Below, piece by piece: positions 10,554-22,737 of a stretch of DNA of 64,000 bases; within the stretch, counting starts at the first letter, position 1, and every line of letters begins with the position of its first letter. The notes beneath the pieces were generated by a model. It worked only from the letters and a program-made list of their open reading frames with translations, was not told the origin of the DNA and made no database searches. The stretch spans positions 426,501 through 490,500 of the forward strand of contig CAJHNH020002513.1 in the NCBI GenBank assembly GCA_905116865.2. The letters are read 5' to 3'. Both the position numbers and the translations under genes were made by a program. Source of the stretch: Candidula unifasciata. Taxonomy: Eukaryota > Mollusca > Gastropoda > Stylommatophora > Geomitridae.

Positions 10554-11940
10554 TGTGCTACATGGAATAAAACCTGATGCAAGTCGAATCTTTTAACTTT
10601 AATAATTAACTTTGGTGGAGGGAAGGGGAGGGTAAGCACACACAACATCTTCTGTCTGTCTATCCATCTGCTTGTTTACCTGGTTGCGTCTGTTTAGCCA
10701 CACAGCCGCACCACGTTATGGCTAACACAGCTGTGGGTGTTGTGTATTCTCCAGTTAAATGGACATCATCCGGTTCCTTATCGATGAGCGCAAACGGTCA
10801 TGGTTGGCTAACTCAGAGAATCACAGATCAGATCTATTCAGGTACCATAAATTGCCGGTATAAGTCGGCCTCACAAAGTTTAGCTCAAAATTTTGATTTA
10901 GGTTTGTACCCAGCTTACATATGTGATACCCGCCATATACTGTTACCCCTGGTTACGCTGCATCTTTTTCTCCTTCGCGTTTGCCGGCTTAAAGCTCCGC
11001 CTAAAGGTTTTCCACAACTTGAGTTTTGCATGCACATCCGCTCGACAGAACTGGCTTATTTCCACGCAGACTGCTGGCTCCTCGCTTTTCTGACAGGTGC
11101 AATCCGACTTTAAAGAAAACACATCTGTTAGTCGTCTTGTACGGCATGCTTGTTAGGGACAATGGATCTATTCTTCACTCTCGTCCCTAAAATATGGCAC
11201 TATTTAGGGTGATTATTTCTTTGTTTTACCCCTTGCTCTCTTCACATAACATGTGACCAAATTTTAAATTTCATTTTGCTTCATAAGAATTCTAAATGTA
11301 GTGAATATCTGTCTAATGTCTTTAATAGTATTTTTAATAACAAACACATTTCTCATTTTAATATTATTTATTTTAATCGCTTTAAAATGGAAATCTGAAG
11401 AATACAAAGAAAGAATGAACAAATGAACTTTATATTCAAAAGATTACGAATTGGGCATGCATACCAGTCTCATACTCTGCCCTTATAAATACCTGCATAG
11501 AACTGTGCACTGCTAGAATGTTTTGTGTGCGAGCTTATGTCTTTGGATGTCTTTGTGACTTTGTAGCTTTTTACGACTGTGTCTATGTGCGTCTGTATGT
11601 CTATCTGCATATATGTGCTTGTGTACCCATGTGTATATATTTGAGTCAGTGTGTCTGCACCTCTGTGTATCCTTATGCTTTGGCGTCCATGTGCGTCCAT
11701 GTGCCTGTATACATTTGTGGGCCTTTCCACGTCTGCATATACCTACCTGCTTGCCAAATGCACATTTTGCATGTATATATTTTCATGTGTATGACTATGT
11801 ACCTGTGTGTGTCTGTGAGTCTAACTTGCTCTGTGTGTGTCTATGCGTCTGTGACTATGTGCACCCGTGTGCCTCTTCGCGTATCCCATGTTTCTCCAAT
11901 AGAATATAATTGTAGGTGATCAGATAAGTCGTTTTGTCTC
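10096..11940. other. Region 3' of the receptor gene: repeats and unassigned frames
   Basis: Contains a tRNA-like segment at 10325-10400 with GGGTTCGTTTC and a (GA)n tract at 10485-10548. There is also a minus copy of repeat family D at 11010-11115 and a TGT/GTGTCTG-rich stretch at 11530-11880. A 131-residue frame at 10718-11113 overlaps the family D copy and resembles no protein I know. Downstream UTR of the receptor probably lies at the right end. Confidence 0.5.
10485..10548. repeat. (GA)n microsatellite
   Basis: Uninterrupted GA dinucleotide run of about 32 units. Confidence 0.97.
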
Positions 11941-12288
11941 CTATTTTTCCAAAGAACTGGTGAAGTAGTCGTTTGTACTGAAGGGTGCATTATAGCAAAC
12001 ATTGTCCAATCGTCTTAATATGACCAGTGGGTTATCTTCATTTGTCATTGAACCATTAATTTTGCTTGACTTACTGTGAACAGTTGGCAGTAAGCCGGTC
12101 CTTGTCTCACAGTCAACTTTCAACCTCTTGCAAGAGATTCTTGACTCGTTCTTTTTTGTGGGCAACATGGCTGTCAGCCACCGAGAAGATTTTCTTAAGG
12201 ATGATTGAGCTGTAGACCTCTGGAGACTATCGCTGTCGTGTCTGCGTGATATGTGTCTCTGCCAGGATCGTCTCATCTCTACGTGAAC
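11941..12288 (-). CDS. Class B GPCR terminal exon: helix 8 and cytoplasmic tail
   Basis: The exon opens after CTGTATAG with VHVEMRRSWQRHISRR. This matches the helix-8 pattern Val-x-x-Glu-x-x-Arg-x-Trp that follows Asn-Gly-Glu of TM7 in class B receptors. It continues as a Ser/Thr/Lys-rich tail of about 115 residues ending FTSSLEK and a TAG stop. A shorter ATG frame begins inside it at 12276, but the splice reading is better because it restores Val-x-x-Glu. The tail holds many potential kinase sites. A minus-strand AATAAA lies near 11367-11372, some 570 nt beyond the stop, and could be the polyadenylation signal. It is assigned to this gene by strand, order, phase 0 start and motif. Confidence 0.85.
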   Translation of the reverse strand, partial: VHVEMRRSWQRHISRRHDSDSLQRSTAQSSLRKSSRWLTAMLPTKKNESRISCKRLKVDCETRTGLLPTVHSKSSKINGSMTNEDNPLVILRRLDNVCYNAPFSTNDYFTSSLEK

Positions 12289-13440
12289 CTATACAGGATA
12301 TAACATTGAAATATATAAGTTTTTATTGTAACACAAAAACATAATGCTATTGTAAAAGTAATGGTTTCGACATCTATGTGGAATGGCAGAAAATCGGCTA
12401 CAACGGCAGGAATGGGAAACAAAGAACCACCAGGGAACCAGACTTCCAGGACGACCCAGGGTTCGCTGGGAAGACGACACCCGACAGTCTCTGACTGAGG
12501 AATGGAATGGAACAAATCAAAAAACAAAAAACAAAAAAATTACTGAAGTCTAGGGTTCTCTGTGGCAAACCTATTCACCCAAAGGTATACGAGATCGACT
12601 ATGAAAGCAAAAAAAGTTAACAAAAGTTTTACTAGAGGAAAGGATCCGACTTTAAATAACAGCTACTCGCTTGTTTCTCTGACAGATGGTCGCGGACTTG
12701 AATTCACACGTATACGAATCTTTCTTAATTGATCTGCACCACATAGGTCTACCCAGCCTTTCACACTAGTCAACAACTAAAATGTTTCAGAAATGACAAC
12801 AGCTAATCTTAACTAATTTTGGTGTGCTGGAAACAAAACTGGTTGACTCTAGTTTTCAAGATATGCTGCTAGTTTATATAATAACAGTCAATTCGTAAAT
12901 GTGACACGACTGTTGTGGACGCTTGAAAAATATGTTATAATGGCCAATGAAAATGTAACTTAAGTTAATGATGCTGTTCTACCTATGGTTATCAACTTTG
13001 TGAATCTCTGATAAATTGTTGCCATTATTTAGTGTACTTGTTCTTATCAAACGTATCATAGTTAGAAATTTCAACGACATGTGTGAACAACCCTAATAAG
13101 TTATATTATAGATGTAGTGAGGTGACCTTTTTTATTACAGAAACAAAACATAACTGAAGTGATTAGAAAGGCACGCAGTTTGTATTTTGGCTGCAAAGTA
13201 GGAGATAAAAAAAAATTAATTGAGCACCACATATATGCTGCAATACATGTGCTGCACATCTTGAACTGTAGCTGACTGGCAAGCCTTGTATTTTGCTGCC
13301 CCAATTATTTGACGAGAGACGACTTATCATTTAAACAATCAATACTTTTGCATTTTCCCTCCAACCGCGAAAGGCGTATCAGAGGAGAAAAAAAATGGGC
13401 TCTGGAATATCCAGCCATCCTATCTGCAGTGCTTTCGGTA
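12289..13440. other. Receptor intron sequence
   Basis: Lies between the terminal exon and the unlocated TM7 exon. No repeat is sharply delimited. A minus-strand segment reading MFCFCNKK near 13130-13160 was tested as TM7 and rejected. Confidence 0.5.
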
Positions 13441-13705
13441 CCACGTGGCAATTTTCCTTAGCTAAAATGTTGAGCGTCGCCTTTCAGCTCTGTGGTCAAT
13501 GGTTCAAATCCCCGTTGAGCAAATTTTATGTTTCACAATTTATCTTGGCTTCCACATTTAGCCAGCCTAAAATGTGTACCAAGTATTGCTCCTGGGAGGT
13601 AAAGGCGCCGCGACGTGATGTTCAACACATCACCCGTTGACTGCCGATTGGTCTATAAAATACCGGTCTAGCACTATAAAGACGAGGTTATTTTCGTGTC
13701 TTGTA
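13441..13705 (+). repeat. SINE family A, copy
   Basis: Has a B-box-like GGTTCAAATCCCC and the family A body: CCTAAAATGTGTACC, GGAGGTAAAGGCGxCGCGACGTGATGTT-like spacing, ATTGGTCTATAAAATA and TCTAGCACTATA. Ends are not resolved. Confidence 0.65.
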
Positions 13706-16200
13706 CAGGACTTTGCAATACCAACACCAGCATCTTTTGGGCTAATTGGGATTTTACTGTACAATGTTACGTCTAGTAGTTTGCCATTGCTTACTTAACG
13801 ATCAGCTCTCAATACCACAAGACGGTATGTTGCCAAATCCCCTGCAGCTGGGATCAAACTGGGCAGCTCGGCATTACAAAGCGCGTTCGCAATGCCTAAA
13901 TAACAGAGGCCGACTAGAACAGTAAGCAAGTCAATATTTGATCTTGTCAGGGTGGAGATGGTTCAGTGGCGTAGACACGCGCAGTCAGATGGTTATTTAG
14001 TTAAATAAACTAACAACCGTGCCGTCTATTCAACGGAGATTCCCTGTCATTCATACATTGTTAAATATGGGAATAAAATGTTGAAAAGCCTCAGTATCTT
14101 CCACGGTGAGACTCTCGTACAACTGCCTGAAAACCACGAGAACTCTGGTTTTTTAAACAGTCCAGGAATCGAACCCAGGAAGACGTGAGAGGGGGGGGGG
14201 GGGAGGTGGATCCGCCTAGTGCTGATTAGTCTATAAAATATATATCTAGCCCTATATCTCCAATACGCCTCACATCGAGAATTACATTAGGAAACGATTC
14301 CACTAATCTTTGTTACAGTGTTTTTCAGTTACCGAATGCCGTTGAATTGTTGACAATTCATAGTTTGAAATGAAATGCGATGCAGGTGCAAATATGCCAA
14401 TGTCAAACGCATGAGTAATGAAGACTGTCTCGAGATAATTATTCATGAAACTTTAAATAGTTATTTGTTAACTTAGCATGAAACATCCTTGATGTCAATG
14501 TACTTCTGTCTAAAAAGTGAGAAACCAACAGTCTTCGCACAAAATAAACCAGATCTGCAAAATGGAAGTGCACGCACAAATCAAGTTCTGAAACAAGGCA
14601 ATCTAAAACAAGACCAAAATCCAAAAGTGGACGAGTTACTAGAATATTTCCTCGGAATTTACAGCCGCTGAAAGCTAAGAAGGAGGGCACTGGACGCTTA
14701 AAATAATAACTAAAGAAGTTATACACGAGCTTACGTGTTCATTTAGGAAGCAGAACAGCAAAGCCAGAACAAATCCCTGAAATACAAGAACAGAAAAAAC
14801 AACAACAATTTAGTATGCACTAGATATATCTCAACAAAGGAATATTTGGATATATATGTTAACTGCTATAGAACAGTTATAAACACAAAAGAGATGATAA
14901 AAAGGTCAGCTATGATTACATTATTTATTGTCCGGACACTGCAAAGCACTGTTTTTAACACCAGGACTTTTTTTTTCTTTCTAGAACAGAAAAGGTATCA
15001 GTTTCCACAACATGTGTATGACAAAGTGCCGGCACTGCCAATAAAGTATCCATTACAGTAATGCTGAAAACATTTAATGCATACATAAAATGTGTCAAGG
15101 GCAAACTGTTGGGTACCCATGAAATAAAAGTCCTTATTAAGACTCGTATGGAGGGAGGGGAAGGGTGGGAGACAAAAATAGAACCAGTGCCCCCCTAACA
15201 AGCATGTCGGTTAATTAGCGGTGTTTCATTCAAAGTCGGATTGTATCTGCAGGAGAGGCGAGGGACCAGCAGTCTGTCTGCTTACAGTAAGCTAGATCTG
15301 TAAAACGTACTGAAACAGAACTTTCCGTCAGGGATTACAGTAAGTAAACTCGATGAAGAAGAAATAATAAAATACACACTTAAGACACAGCTAATCTTTT
15401 TCTGTTTCAGAAAAGAATTCAGATTTTTTAATACAACATTTTTGCATTTGATTCCTACTAGAATCGCATCATGCCATCATTACAGCCACCCACCCACAAT
15501 CGACAATATATTACTTAATAACGGTTTTTCGGTGCCTCTGTAATACAGTGCTACATAGCTACACGATTGAACAAGATTTCGGGAATTTGTACTTGTTTGA
15601 TTCTCATCATTGAGGTACTAATTCCACAGACTGCAATCTGGAGGAAAGGCAATGGAAAAGAAAATTAAAAATTAAAAAAAAAATATTTTTGCGCCCATCA
15701 ACATGGACTGTAAATAACTTTGTAACCGTTTTGTCAAACCTTGATATTACTCTGCTTTAGGATTGAACAAGGTTATGCGATTTCTAGCTGTTTGATTCTC
15801 ATGCTTGAGATATAAACCCTAGATGATGCAAATGTGAAGGGGGAACACTTTTTAAAAACCGTATATGAAAAGAGGCTGTTTAAATCACTTCGCAAATGAT
15901 AAGCTTGCGTCGTAAAGTCGGAGGCAATTTTTGTTGTTGTTCTATAGCCCCGCCCTGGCTGTTGACAGGGACCCTAATATAACCCAACCTATTGGCTGTA
16001 TGTGGTTTCTGGGACCTGTCTCTGGGTAATCCTCATACGAATGGTGGTACTTTGTGTCATCAGGTGTTTATCGCTCAGTGTGATGACTTAAACGTCATCT
16101 TTACTTCGTAAATTATCTAATTTTTACTGCTTTGGTAACTGAAATATTGAAAAATATTGAACTTTTGAGCCATTCCTTTATATTACATAAACGTTCACAT
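13706..16200. other. Receptor intron with small dispersed repeats
   Basis: A family A tail sits at about 14200-14275 and family D pieces at 14500-14720 and 15225-15320. Two diverged copies of a 90-bp block beginning GATTGAACAAG lie at about 15565 and 15760. Family C copy 2 is at 15935-16100. No exon found. Confidence 0.5.
15935..16100 (+). repeat. Dispersed repeat family C, copy 2
   Basis: Collinear with 6470-6625 and 34215-34380 through GGxTTTCTGGGACCT, CTCATACGAATGGTGGTAC, TTTGTGTCATCAGGTGTTTA and GTGTGATG. Confidence 0.65.
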
Positions 16201-16209
16201 GTGGTAAGG

Positions 16210-16721
<512 letters not shown>

Positions 16722-17216
16722 CAGAACCACAAATACTTACTTTTACTGAACCTTACGAAAAATAATCAAACATTATTAAGACTACTTATTTAAGATATTC
16801 GCATAGGAACCTAATAAACAATGTTCATGTTTTAGAGGTGTTAAAAAATTATGTTCTACACAACAAGCTTCAATTTGTGTTTGCAGTGTCAAGTTCACAC
16901 ATCTTGTCTTTCGCATCATTTGAGAGACAATCATGTTTGTTGTCAGCTCGGGGCTTATGTTTTTAAAATGTATTTTCAAATCTGCAGAAATTGCTAATGC
17001 CAGATCAAATAGGAGTCGGAAGGACAGGACAATAATACACATTGTAAAGCTCAGGGCTAGAACAAATGCTGAACTAGTCGTTTTCCACAACAATGAGCAT
17101 AACAATAGAAAGTTACAGAGATGTAATTCGAGTCAGAGTGTGATAACGTGTTTGGAAAAATATCCCATTCACCGAAAAACAGGAAAACAATAACGCGTGA
17201 GGTGAACCTGCCCAGC

Positions 17217-17218
<2 letters not shown>

Positions 17219-17269
<51 letters not shown>

Positions 17270-17402
17270 GAGAGAAAGAGAGAGAGAAGAGAAAAAGGAG
17301 ATAGAGAGGGAGATAGAGAACTAAGAGAGAGAGCTTAGTGATTGCACGGGGTGTTGTTGTTATTATTACTATGCGCAAAAGCACATGTCAACCAGAAGAG
17401 AA

Positions 17403-17462
<60 letters not shown>
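17219..17462. repeat. Two (GA)n microsatellites
   Basis: GA-rich tracts at 17219-17335 and 17395-17462 are separated by about 60 bp. After each one a similar segment follows (GCTTAGTGATTGCAC... and GCTTAATGATGACAC..., then TTGTTATxATTACTA). This suggests a local duplication of GA tract plus flank. Confidence 0.85.
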
Positions 17463-17464
<2 letters not shown>

Positions 17465-17925
17465 AGAGGAATGGGAGACAGCTTAATGATGACACAGAAA
17501 GTTGTTATCATTACTAGTATGCCCAAAAGATCCGTAAGTGCATGGTGTCTCAAAAATGCATACAAATTTGAGTCAAGCATCACCTACCCGATACGCCGAA
17601 AGGACCCTTAACTACTTCAGTATACGGACAAGTAATCTGCAGCTCAGAGAGTAATGCTATGACATCTGACGAGTTGTGATTTTTAAGAATGCTGAGAATA
17701 GCATAGACTGGGGAAATAATTGTAACAGGGAAGTCTTGAAAGAATCTCAAACAGATGACTGGTTATTTGCATCTTTAGAGTTCACAGGATTCGTTATGAT
17801 AAAACAAGGAAAAAAGAAGGAGGAAGTGGGAGTAGAAGAAAGGCAGACAGAGACTAAGAGAAAGGATGTTAAACTGCTTAGCAGAATGGCTCGGATGAAC
17901 ACCTTGTAAATTTATCCAGCATTAC
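17463..17925. other. Intron sequence, no exon seen
   Basis: Lysine/glutamate-rich chance frames only; nothing recognisable. Confidence 0.45.
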
Positions 17926-17929
17926 ATTA

Positions 17930-18090
17930 TATCAAGAGAAAACAGATCAAATGGATAGCACATGTGTCAAGATTACCACCAGACCACTACAGAGACCGGC
18001 AGAACCAGAGGTTGACCAAGCTATCGATGGAAAGATGGAATATCCGAAGTGGTCAGCATCACGACTACCTAAAAAGTATTAAACTGTAAG
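17930..18090 (+). mobile_element. Possible LINE ORF2 C-terminal scrap
   Basis: Reads IKRKQIKWIAHVSRLPPDHY followed by RDRQNQR, like the Arg-x-x-x-Trp-x-Gly-His-Val-x-Arg-Leu region at the C-terminus of some non-LTR reverse transcriptases. Only about 50 residues are recognisable. Confidence 0.4.
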
Positions 18091-18184
18091 TATTGACTAG
18101 AATATGTATGTTGAGATGTAAAGGATTCCGGGCTATGACAGGAGATTAGTGTGTTTGTGATAAAAAGGAAATTAGACGTAGTGG

Positions 18185-18310
18185 GTATATAGTGCTAGAC
18201 CTATAATTTATAGACCGACGTTGGGTGATGGGGTAAATATCCATCTGTCTGCTGTTACTAGCCAGGACTTTATCTCGTACCCATTTCAGGCTGCCTAGAC
18301 CTGGGAGGCA
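18185..18310 (-). repeat. SINE family A, 3' part
   Basis: The reverse complement carries the family A tail in order: CCTGAAATGGGTACGAGATA, AGTCCTGG, a CATCACCCAACG box, GGTCTATAAATTATAGGTCTA and GCACTATA. Confidence 0.6.
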
Positions 18311-18485
18311 AGGTCACACGCGCACACACACACATACGCAAGCACGCACCCGCCTGCCCACACACAAACACGCACACACAAATCTGTATCTATTTAAGAT
18401 AAATAGGAAAATCAGACACCCCAGGAGGAGGAAGAGTGGGAGGGAGAGCAAAGAGAACTCAGACCGCACAGCAAAAAATACACAG

Positions 18486-19125
18486 ATGCTTAATATTCTG
18501 CAGCTGAACATCTGTGGAATAAGAAATAAGAAACTTGAACTTGCCAGACTGCTAAACAACCACAGGGTACACGTGGCTGCCCTACAAGAAACCCTGCATA
18601 AAGACTCTGATTTGCACCTCACTGGATATACTAGTTATGTCTGTAAGTGCAATGACTGCCGGGGCATAGTGACCTATATCAGAAATGACATACAAGGAGA
18701 TGTAACAATGTTATCGACATCTCACCCTACAGATATGCAAAAAAATAACTATCTGGCACAATGGAAGCAAATATACGATATACAACGTGTGCAGGCCACC
18801 TCAGACAACATGCAACATACCAGAACTATACAAGACACAGTACCATAAAACCCTTCTTGTTGGTGACTTCAACGGACACTCGCCACGTTGGGGTTAACCT
18901 GACTGCAATAACACAGGGAAATACATCGAAGATACTTGTGAAACAACTAACCTATTAGTGCTGGAGGACACAGAGTCTACACCTACACTGTTACACAGGG
19001 TCCACCTATCTCTCAGCCGACCTGACCTGACCATCTGCTCATCCGACTTAGCAGACGCAAGCTATCCCCAAGTCCTGGACGACATAGGAAGTGACCACAA
19101 ACCTATACTTACAACTAGGCTGCTA
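18486..19125 (+). pseudogene. LINE 1 APE-type endonuclease remnant
   Basis: Catalytic landmarks appear in order across frameshifts: LQLNICGIRNKK, VAALQET (Glu), GDFNGHSPRWG (about 18862) and IGSDHKPI (about 19090). These match the apurinic-like endonuclease that nicks target DNA for retrotransposition. A stop follows GHSPRWG, so the domain is not translatable as it stands. Confidence 0.85.
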
Positions 19126-19383
19126 CACCACCGCTAAATTACGCTTCAAGCAGAGAACCCGTTGGAATTTCCGAAAAGCAAACTGGAAACTATTTCACGA
19201 AACATCTGACTGCCTCCTGGGAAGAATTGACAACAGCTGTGTGGAAACGTTTTGTGAAGATATAACAGAAGCATTCCTGAATGCAGCGTTGAAAGCTATC
19301 CCAAGGAGCAGCCGGAAGGCATATAAACGTTTTTGGAATAAAGAAATTAAAATACTGTATCTGAAAGGAATAAAGCAAGAATA

Positions 19384-20700
19384 TTGCTCGAAACTGCACG
19401 TTCAATAGAAGCAAAGATCCAATACAATAAAGCATGTGCCAGAGTAAAGCTTGTAGTTAATAAGGCTAAAAGAGATAAATGGTCAGAAACTTGCTCCAAC
19501 TTAGACCTTAGACAGAATGGAAATAAAGCATGGACTTTAGTTAAAAAACTCTCCAGAGAAAGTAGAAGGGTGAACCCAAAACCAGTGGCAGATGGGAGTA
19601 AGACAATCACTGAAGACAAGAAGAAAGCAGATCATTTCAATAATTATTTTGCCTCGGTTAACAGAGCAGGTAAGCTGTCAGAACTCAATAGAACACAGCT
19701 CTCTCAGTTGAAGAAACAAGAGAGAGCTCCAACAGCCAGCGACTCCCTTTCTGAAGATGAATTTAGCATGGATGAATTAGAACAAGCTCTAAAGAAATTA
19801 AAACCTAGAAAATCCCCAGGCCCAGATAAGATCAACAACGAAATGCTGCGACATCTTGGCCGGTCTGGGAGAGAAGTAGTTCTCAGGCTTATTAATAAAA
19901 CTTGGAGGTCAAGCAAACTTCCAAAGGCATGGAGGAATGCATACATCATCCCCATTCTTAGAACCAAAAAGCCTCCAGACGACCCCAAAAGCTACCGCCC
20001 GATGCAAAGTTGCAGAAAGAATGATAAACAATCGCTTGTATTGGTTCCTAAAGAGTTCTGGTGTTCTATGCCATGAACAGGCAGGCTTCAGAACCAACAG
20101 CTATACAGAAGACCAGCTGTTCAGACTGACACAAAGAATACACGACGGCTTCCAGAATAAGAAACACACAGTGGCCATCTTTGTCGACCTTCAGCAGGCA
20201 TATGACAGAGTATGGAGAAAAGGTCTCCTGATGAAGATGATGAGCATAGGAATACATGGCAGATTGTATGACTGGGTGAAATACTTTCTGATAGATAGAA
20301 CAATCCAGACTAAGATGCCCAACGCAATCTCTTCTAAAGAAGTCTTGGAGGAGGGCCTGCCACAAGGCTCATTACTGAGCTGTACACTTTTCCTAATCTT
20401 TATCAATGACCTGCCAGAACAAATCAAGGCCGAAAAAGCCTTGTACGCTGATGTCCTAGCAATATGGCAAAGTCATGAAAATGTGGAAAGTGGAGCCCAA
20501 AGACTAAATTGAGACCTTAGAAGACTGCATGAGTGCTGCCAAAGATGGAAACTCAAGGTTAACTGTGCAAAGACGGTCTACACAATCTTTACCAAAAACC
20601 ACCAAGTAGCAAGGAAGAATATTAACCTGATGTTAGACAAACACCAAGTGATGAAAGAAGAGCATCCTACATACCTTGGAGTCACACTACTGGCAGCTCA
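19384..20700 (+). pseudogene. LINE 1 reverse transcriptase remnant
   Basis: The first frame (to 20076) carries KSPGPDKINNEML and AYIIPILRTKKPPDDPKSYRP. A small deletion and frame change near 20000 leads to VAERMINNRL, IFVDLQQAYDRV (motif A), EEGLPQGSLLSCTLF (motif B) and LYADVLAIW (motif C, 20444-20455). The second catalytic Asp of Tyr-Ala-Asp-Asp is Val. A stop follows at 20510 and fragments continue to the YLGVTLL region near 20680. Confidence 0.9.
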
Positions 20701-21214
20701 GCCTCGAGAATCATATTGAAAACGTAAGGAATAAGGCATTGAGGAGGTTACAGTTATTAAAGAGACTTGCAGGTACATAATGGGGATCAGATAAGGAAAT
20801 TCTGTGGTGTTATATCTAGGATACGTTCGCTCTGTGATAGAGTACAACATCTCACTGCTTACAACCTGCTCCAAAACTAACCTAGAAACTCTTGACAGAG
20901 GACAAAATAATGCCCTCTGATTAATCTGCGGAGCTATGCAGTCTACACTAACTGCTGCATGTGAAATCCATACAAATGTGGAACCCCTCGGGTTGCGGAG
21001 AGAAAAAGTCACTTTATAAATTTATGAAAGAAGCGCAAATCGGTTTTACACTGTGTTAATGAAATTCAGGACAGATACCACCTCTTAGAAAGACGTCAAG
21101 GCATTCAGAATGTTGCAAGAAACCTACCACCACATGCTCGCTTTAAAACTCCAGAAGTCCGAATTAAATTGGTAGGCGAGGAAACCAAACAGTTGAAAGG
21201 ACTCAATAGCTCTT

Positions 21215-22140
21215 ATGAACTCATCACTAAAGACCATAGATTCTTACCCTGAAGAATGGATACATGTTTATACTGATGGATCTGCATTTAAAGCTACCAT
21301 TAAAGCAGGTTACGGAATCTACATAGGTTATCCCGATGGATCTGCTGAAGAGATTTTTGATGCATGCGGGGAATTCTGTTCAAATTATAAAGCTGAAATA
21401 ATTGCACTGGAAACAGCAGTATACCACCTAAAGACTGTTATGGATGTTTACCCATTCAAAGGCCCAACATATTGTCATCTTCACAGATTCAATGTCTGCC
21501 CTTCAAGCTCTGGAGGGCAGTGAACGCTGCAGAACTGACATAGCCAAGATAATCCTGGATGCTGATCAGCTTATTACCTCATACAACATCCGAATAGTGA
21601 TGCAGTGGATTCCAGGCCACTCCGGCACACCAGGAAATGACAGAGATGACTGATTGGCAAAGAAAGGAGCAAAACAAGAATAACCACCTACAGCGACAAC
21701 CCTACAGACAGCAAAATCACTTATAAGAGCTATTGACAAAGAGACTTGGTTGAACAGATGGGCCATGGGAGACACTGGAAGAGTGGTTTATAGACACATG
21801 GCTGTCCCTGATCCTAATGACAGCATTAACCATCTAACAAGAAGGGACCAGGCTACCATCTTCAGACTTAAAACGCACTTAGAACACAACACACTCTACT
21901 CAATGGACATCTAAACAGAATAGAGCCACAACACTCCCCAGAGTGCCAGCTATGTAACTACCCCTACGAAACTGTTGAACACCATCTCTTTGAGTGCCCA
22001 AAACTCAGCGAGACTAGAAGAATGCTATTCCCTCCGAGACCAGACAAGTGGAACACCTTGTACGGAGGAAAAGAACAGCTTGTGAAAACATGCAAATTCC
22101 ACTACATGGCATTGGGCCAAAGGGCGAAAGCTCATGCGCC
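21215..22140 (+). pseudogene. LINE 1 RNase H and C-terminal Cys/His region
   Basis: RNase H motifs are split over two frames: HVYTDGSAFKATIKAGYGIY, NYKAEIIALETAV, then IFTDSMSALQAL and MQWIPGHSGTPGND. The frame shift lies near 21460-21480. The downstream ECQLCNYPYETVEHHLFECP has the Cys-x2-Cys...His...Cys pattern found at the C-terminus of I-clade ORF2. The protein ends about 22140, just before the CAA tail. Confidence 0.88.
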
Positions 22141-22169
22141 GCTGGATCAATAACAACAACAACAACTAT

Positions 22170-22326
22170 CAGGGGTTCTCAATCTGACGGTCGCGACCTT
22201 TTTTCGCAGACCATCGAAAAACACATATTCATTGAGGTTATGAAGGAATATAATTGTTTGTGGGTCTCCAGATTATAAAGGAACTGGATTAAAGGGTCGC
22301 GGCATTATGAGGATTCAGAGCCACTG
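22170..22326 (+). mobile_element. SPIN-like non-autonomous hAT element, copy 1
   Basis: Starts CAGGGGTTCTCAATCTGACG, continues GTCGCGACCTTTTTT, AGACCATCGAAAAACACAT and AAAGGGTCGCGGCATTA, and ends CAGAGCCACTG. The GTCGCGACC box, the ACCATCGAAAA box and the AAGGGTCGCGGCATTA subterminal block match the SPIN/URR1 group of hAT elements as I remember them. Most of the internal AACGACCCTTTCACAGGGGTC block is missing. It begins 4 bases after the LINE 1 tail. The right flank GTCTAGAT fits the hAT target preference, but the left flank does not match. Confidence 0.7.
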
Positions 22327-22379
22327 GTCTAGATGTTAATCGAAACCCAAGACATTTGGTCTAGTCCATACAACTGGCT

Positions 22380-22525
22380 CACAGAACGACCTAGCTTGAA
22401 ATTAGTACCAGACAATGTTACTAGAAGTAAAGGCGACCGGCGTGATGTTGACTACATCACCTATCGAGTGTTTATTGGTTTATCTTTAAAAAAAAAAGGT
22501 CTAGTACCCTTTAACCTTTGTGGCA
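22380..22525 (+). repeat. SINE family A, 3' part
   Basis: Contains AAATTAGTACCAGACAATG, AGAAGTAAAGGCGACCGGCG, TGATGTTGACTACATCACC and a GGTCTAGTACCC tail, collinear with the copies at 32299 and 41445. Confidence 0.65.
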
Positions 22526-22645
22526 AAAGCCTGAGGAAATTTTGTAATTATGATATTATGGTTTCCCTGACCTGGAAGCCCAGTTCATTCAAAAAACGTC
22601 CAAGCGCACGATCACCAGGACCCTTCTTAAATGTATTACCACGCT

Positions 22646-22648
22646 CTC

Positions 22649-22694
<46 letters not shown>
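22646..22694. repeat. (TC)n microsatellite
   Basis: CT dinucleotide run with one CC interruption. Confidence 0.95.
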
Positions 22695-22697
<3 letters not shown>

Positions 22698-22737
22698 TCC
22701 CCATCTCTATCCTTCACGCACATAAGCGCACTCATAT

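Larger units (their letters stand above)
18311..22160 (+). mobile_element. I-like LINE 1 (endonuclease-RT-RNase H), decayed
   Basis: About 3.8 kb in one orientation, in this order. CA-rich leader 18311-18480; APE endonuclease about 18486-19125; RT about 19400-20700; RNase H about 21230-21655; C-terminal Cys/His motif about 21935-22010; then a (CAA)n tail at 22150-22166. Endonuclease, RT and RNase H on one element place it in the I superclade, perhaps Nimb-like. It sits in the receptor intron between the TM6/7 and tail exons, antisense to the gene. Many frameshifts make it inactive. Confidence 0.9.

Noticed and set aside
10718..11113. 131-residue plus frame
   Set aside because: Overlaps a dispersed repeat at its end, with no recognisable motif; probably chance.
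13101..13304. Minus frame with MFCFCNKK resembling class B TM7
   Set aside because: It lies in the right interval and strand, but the required Gly at the start is absent, no AG acceptor lies at the expected 14-codon distance, and the only GT would break the phase with the tail exon.
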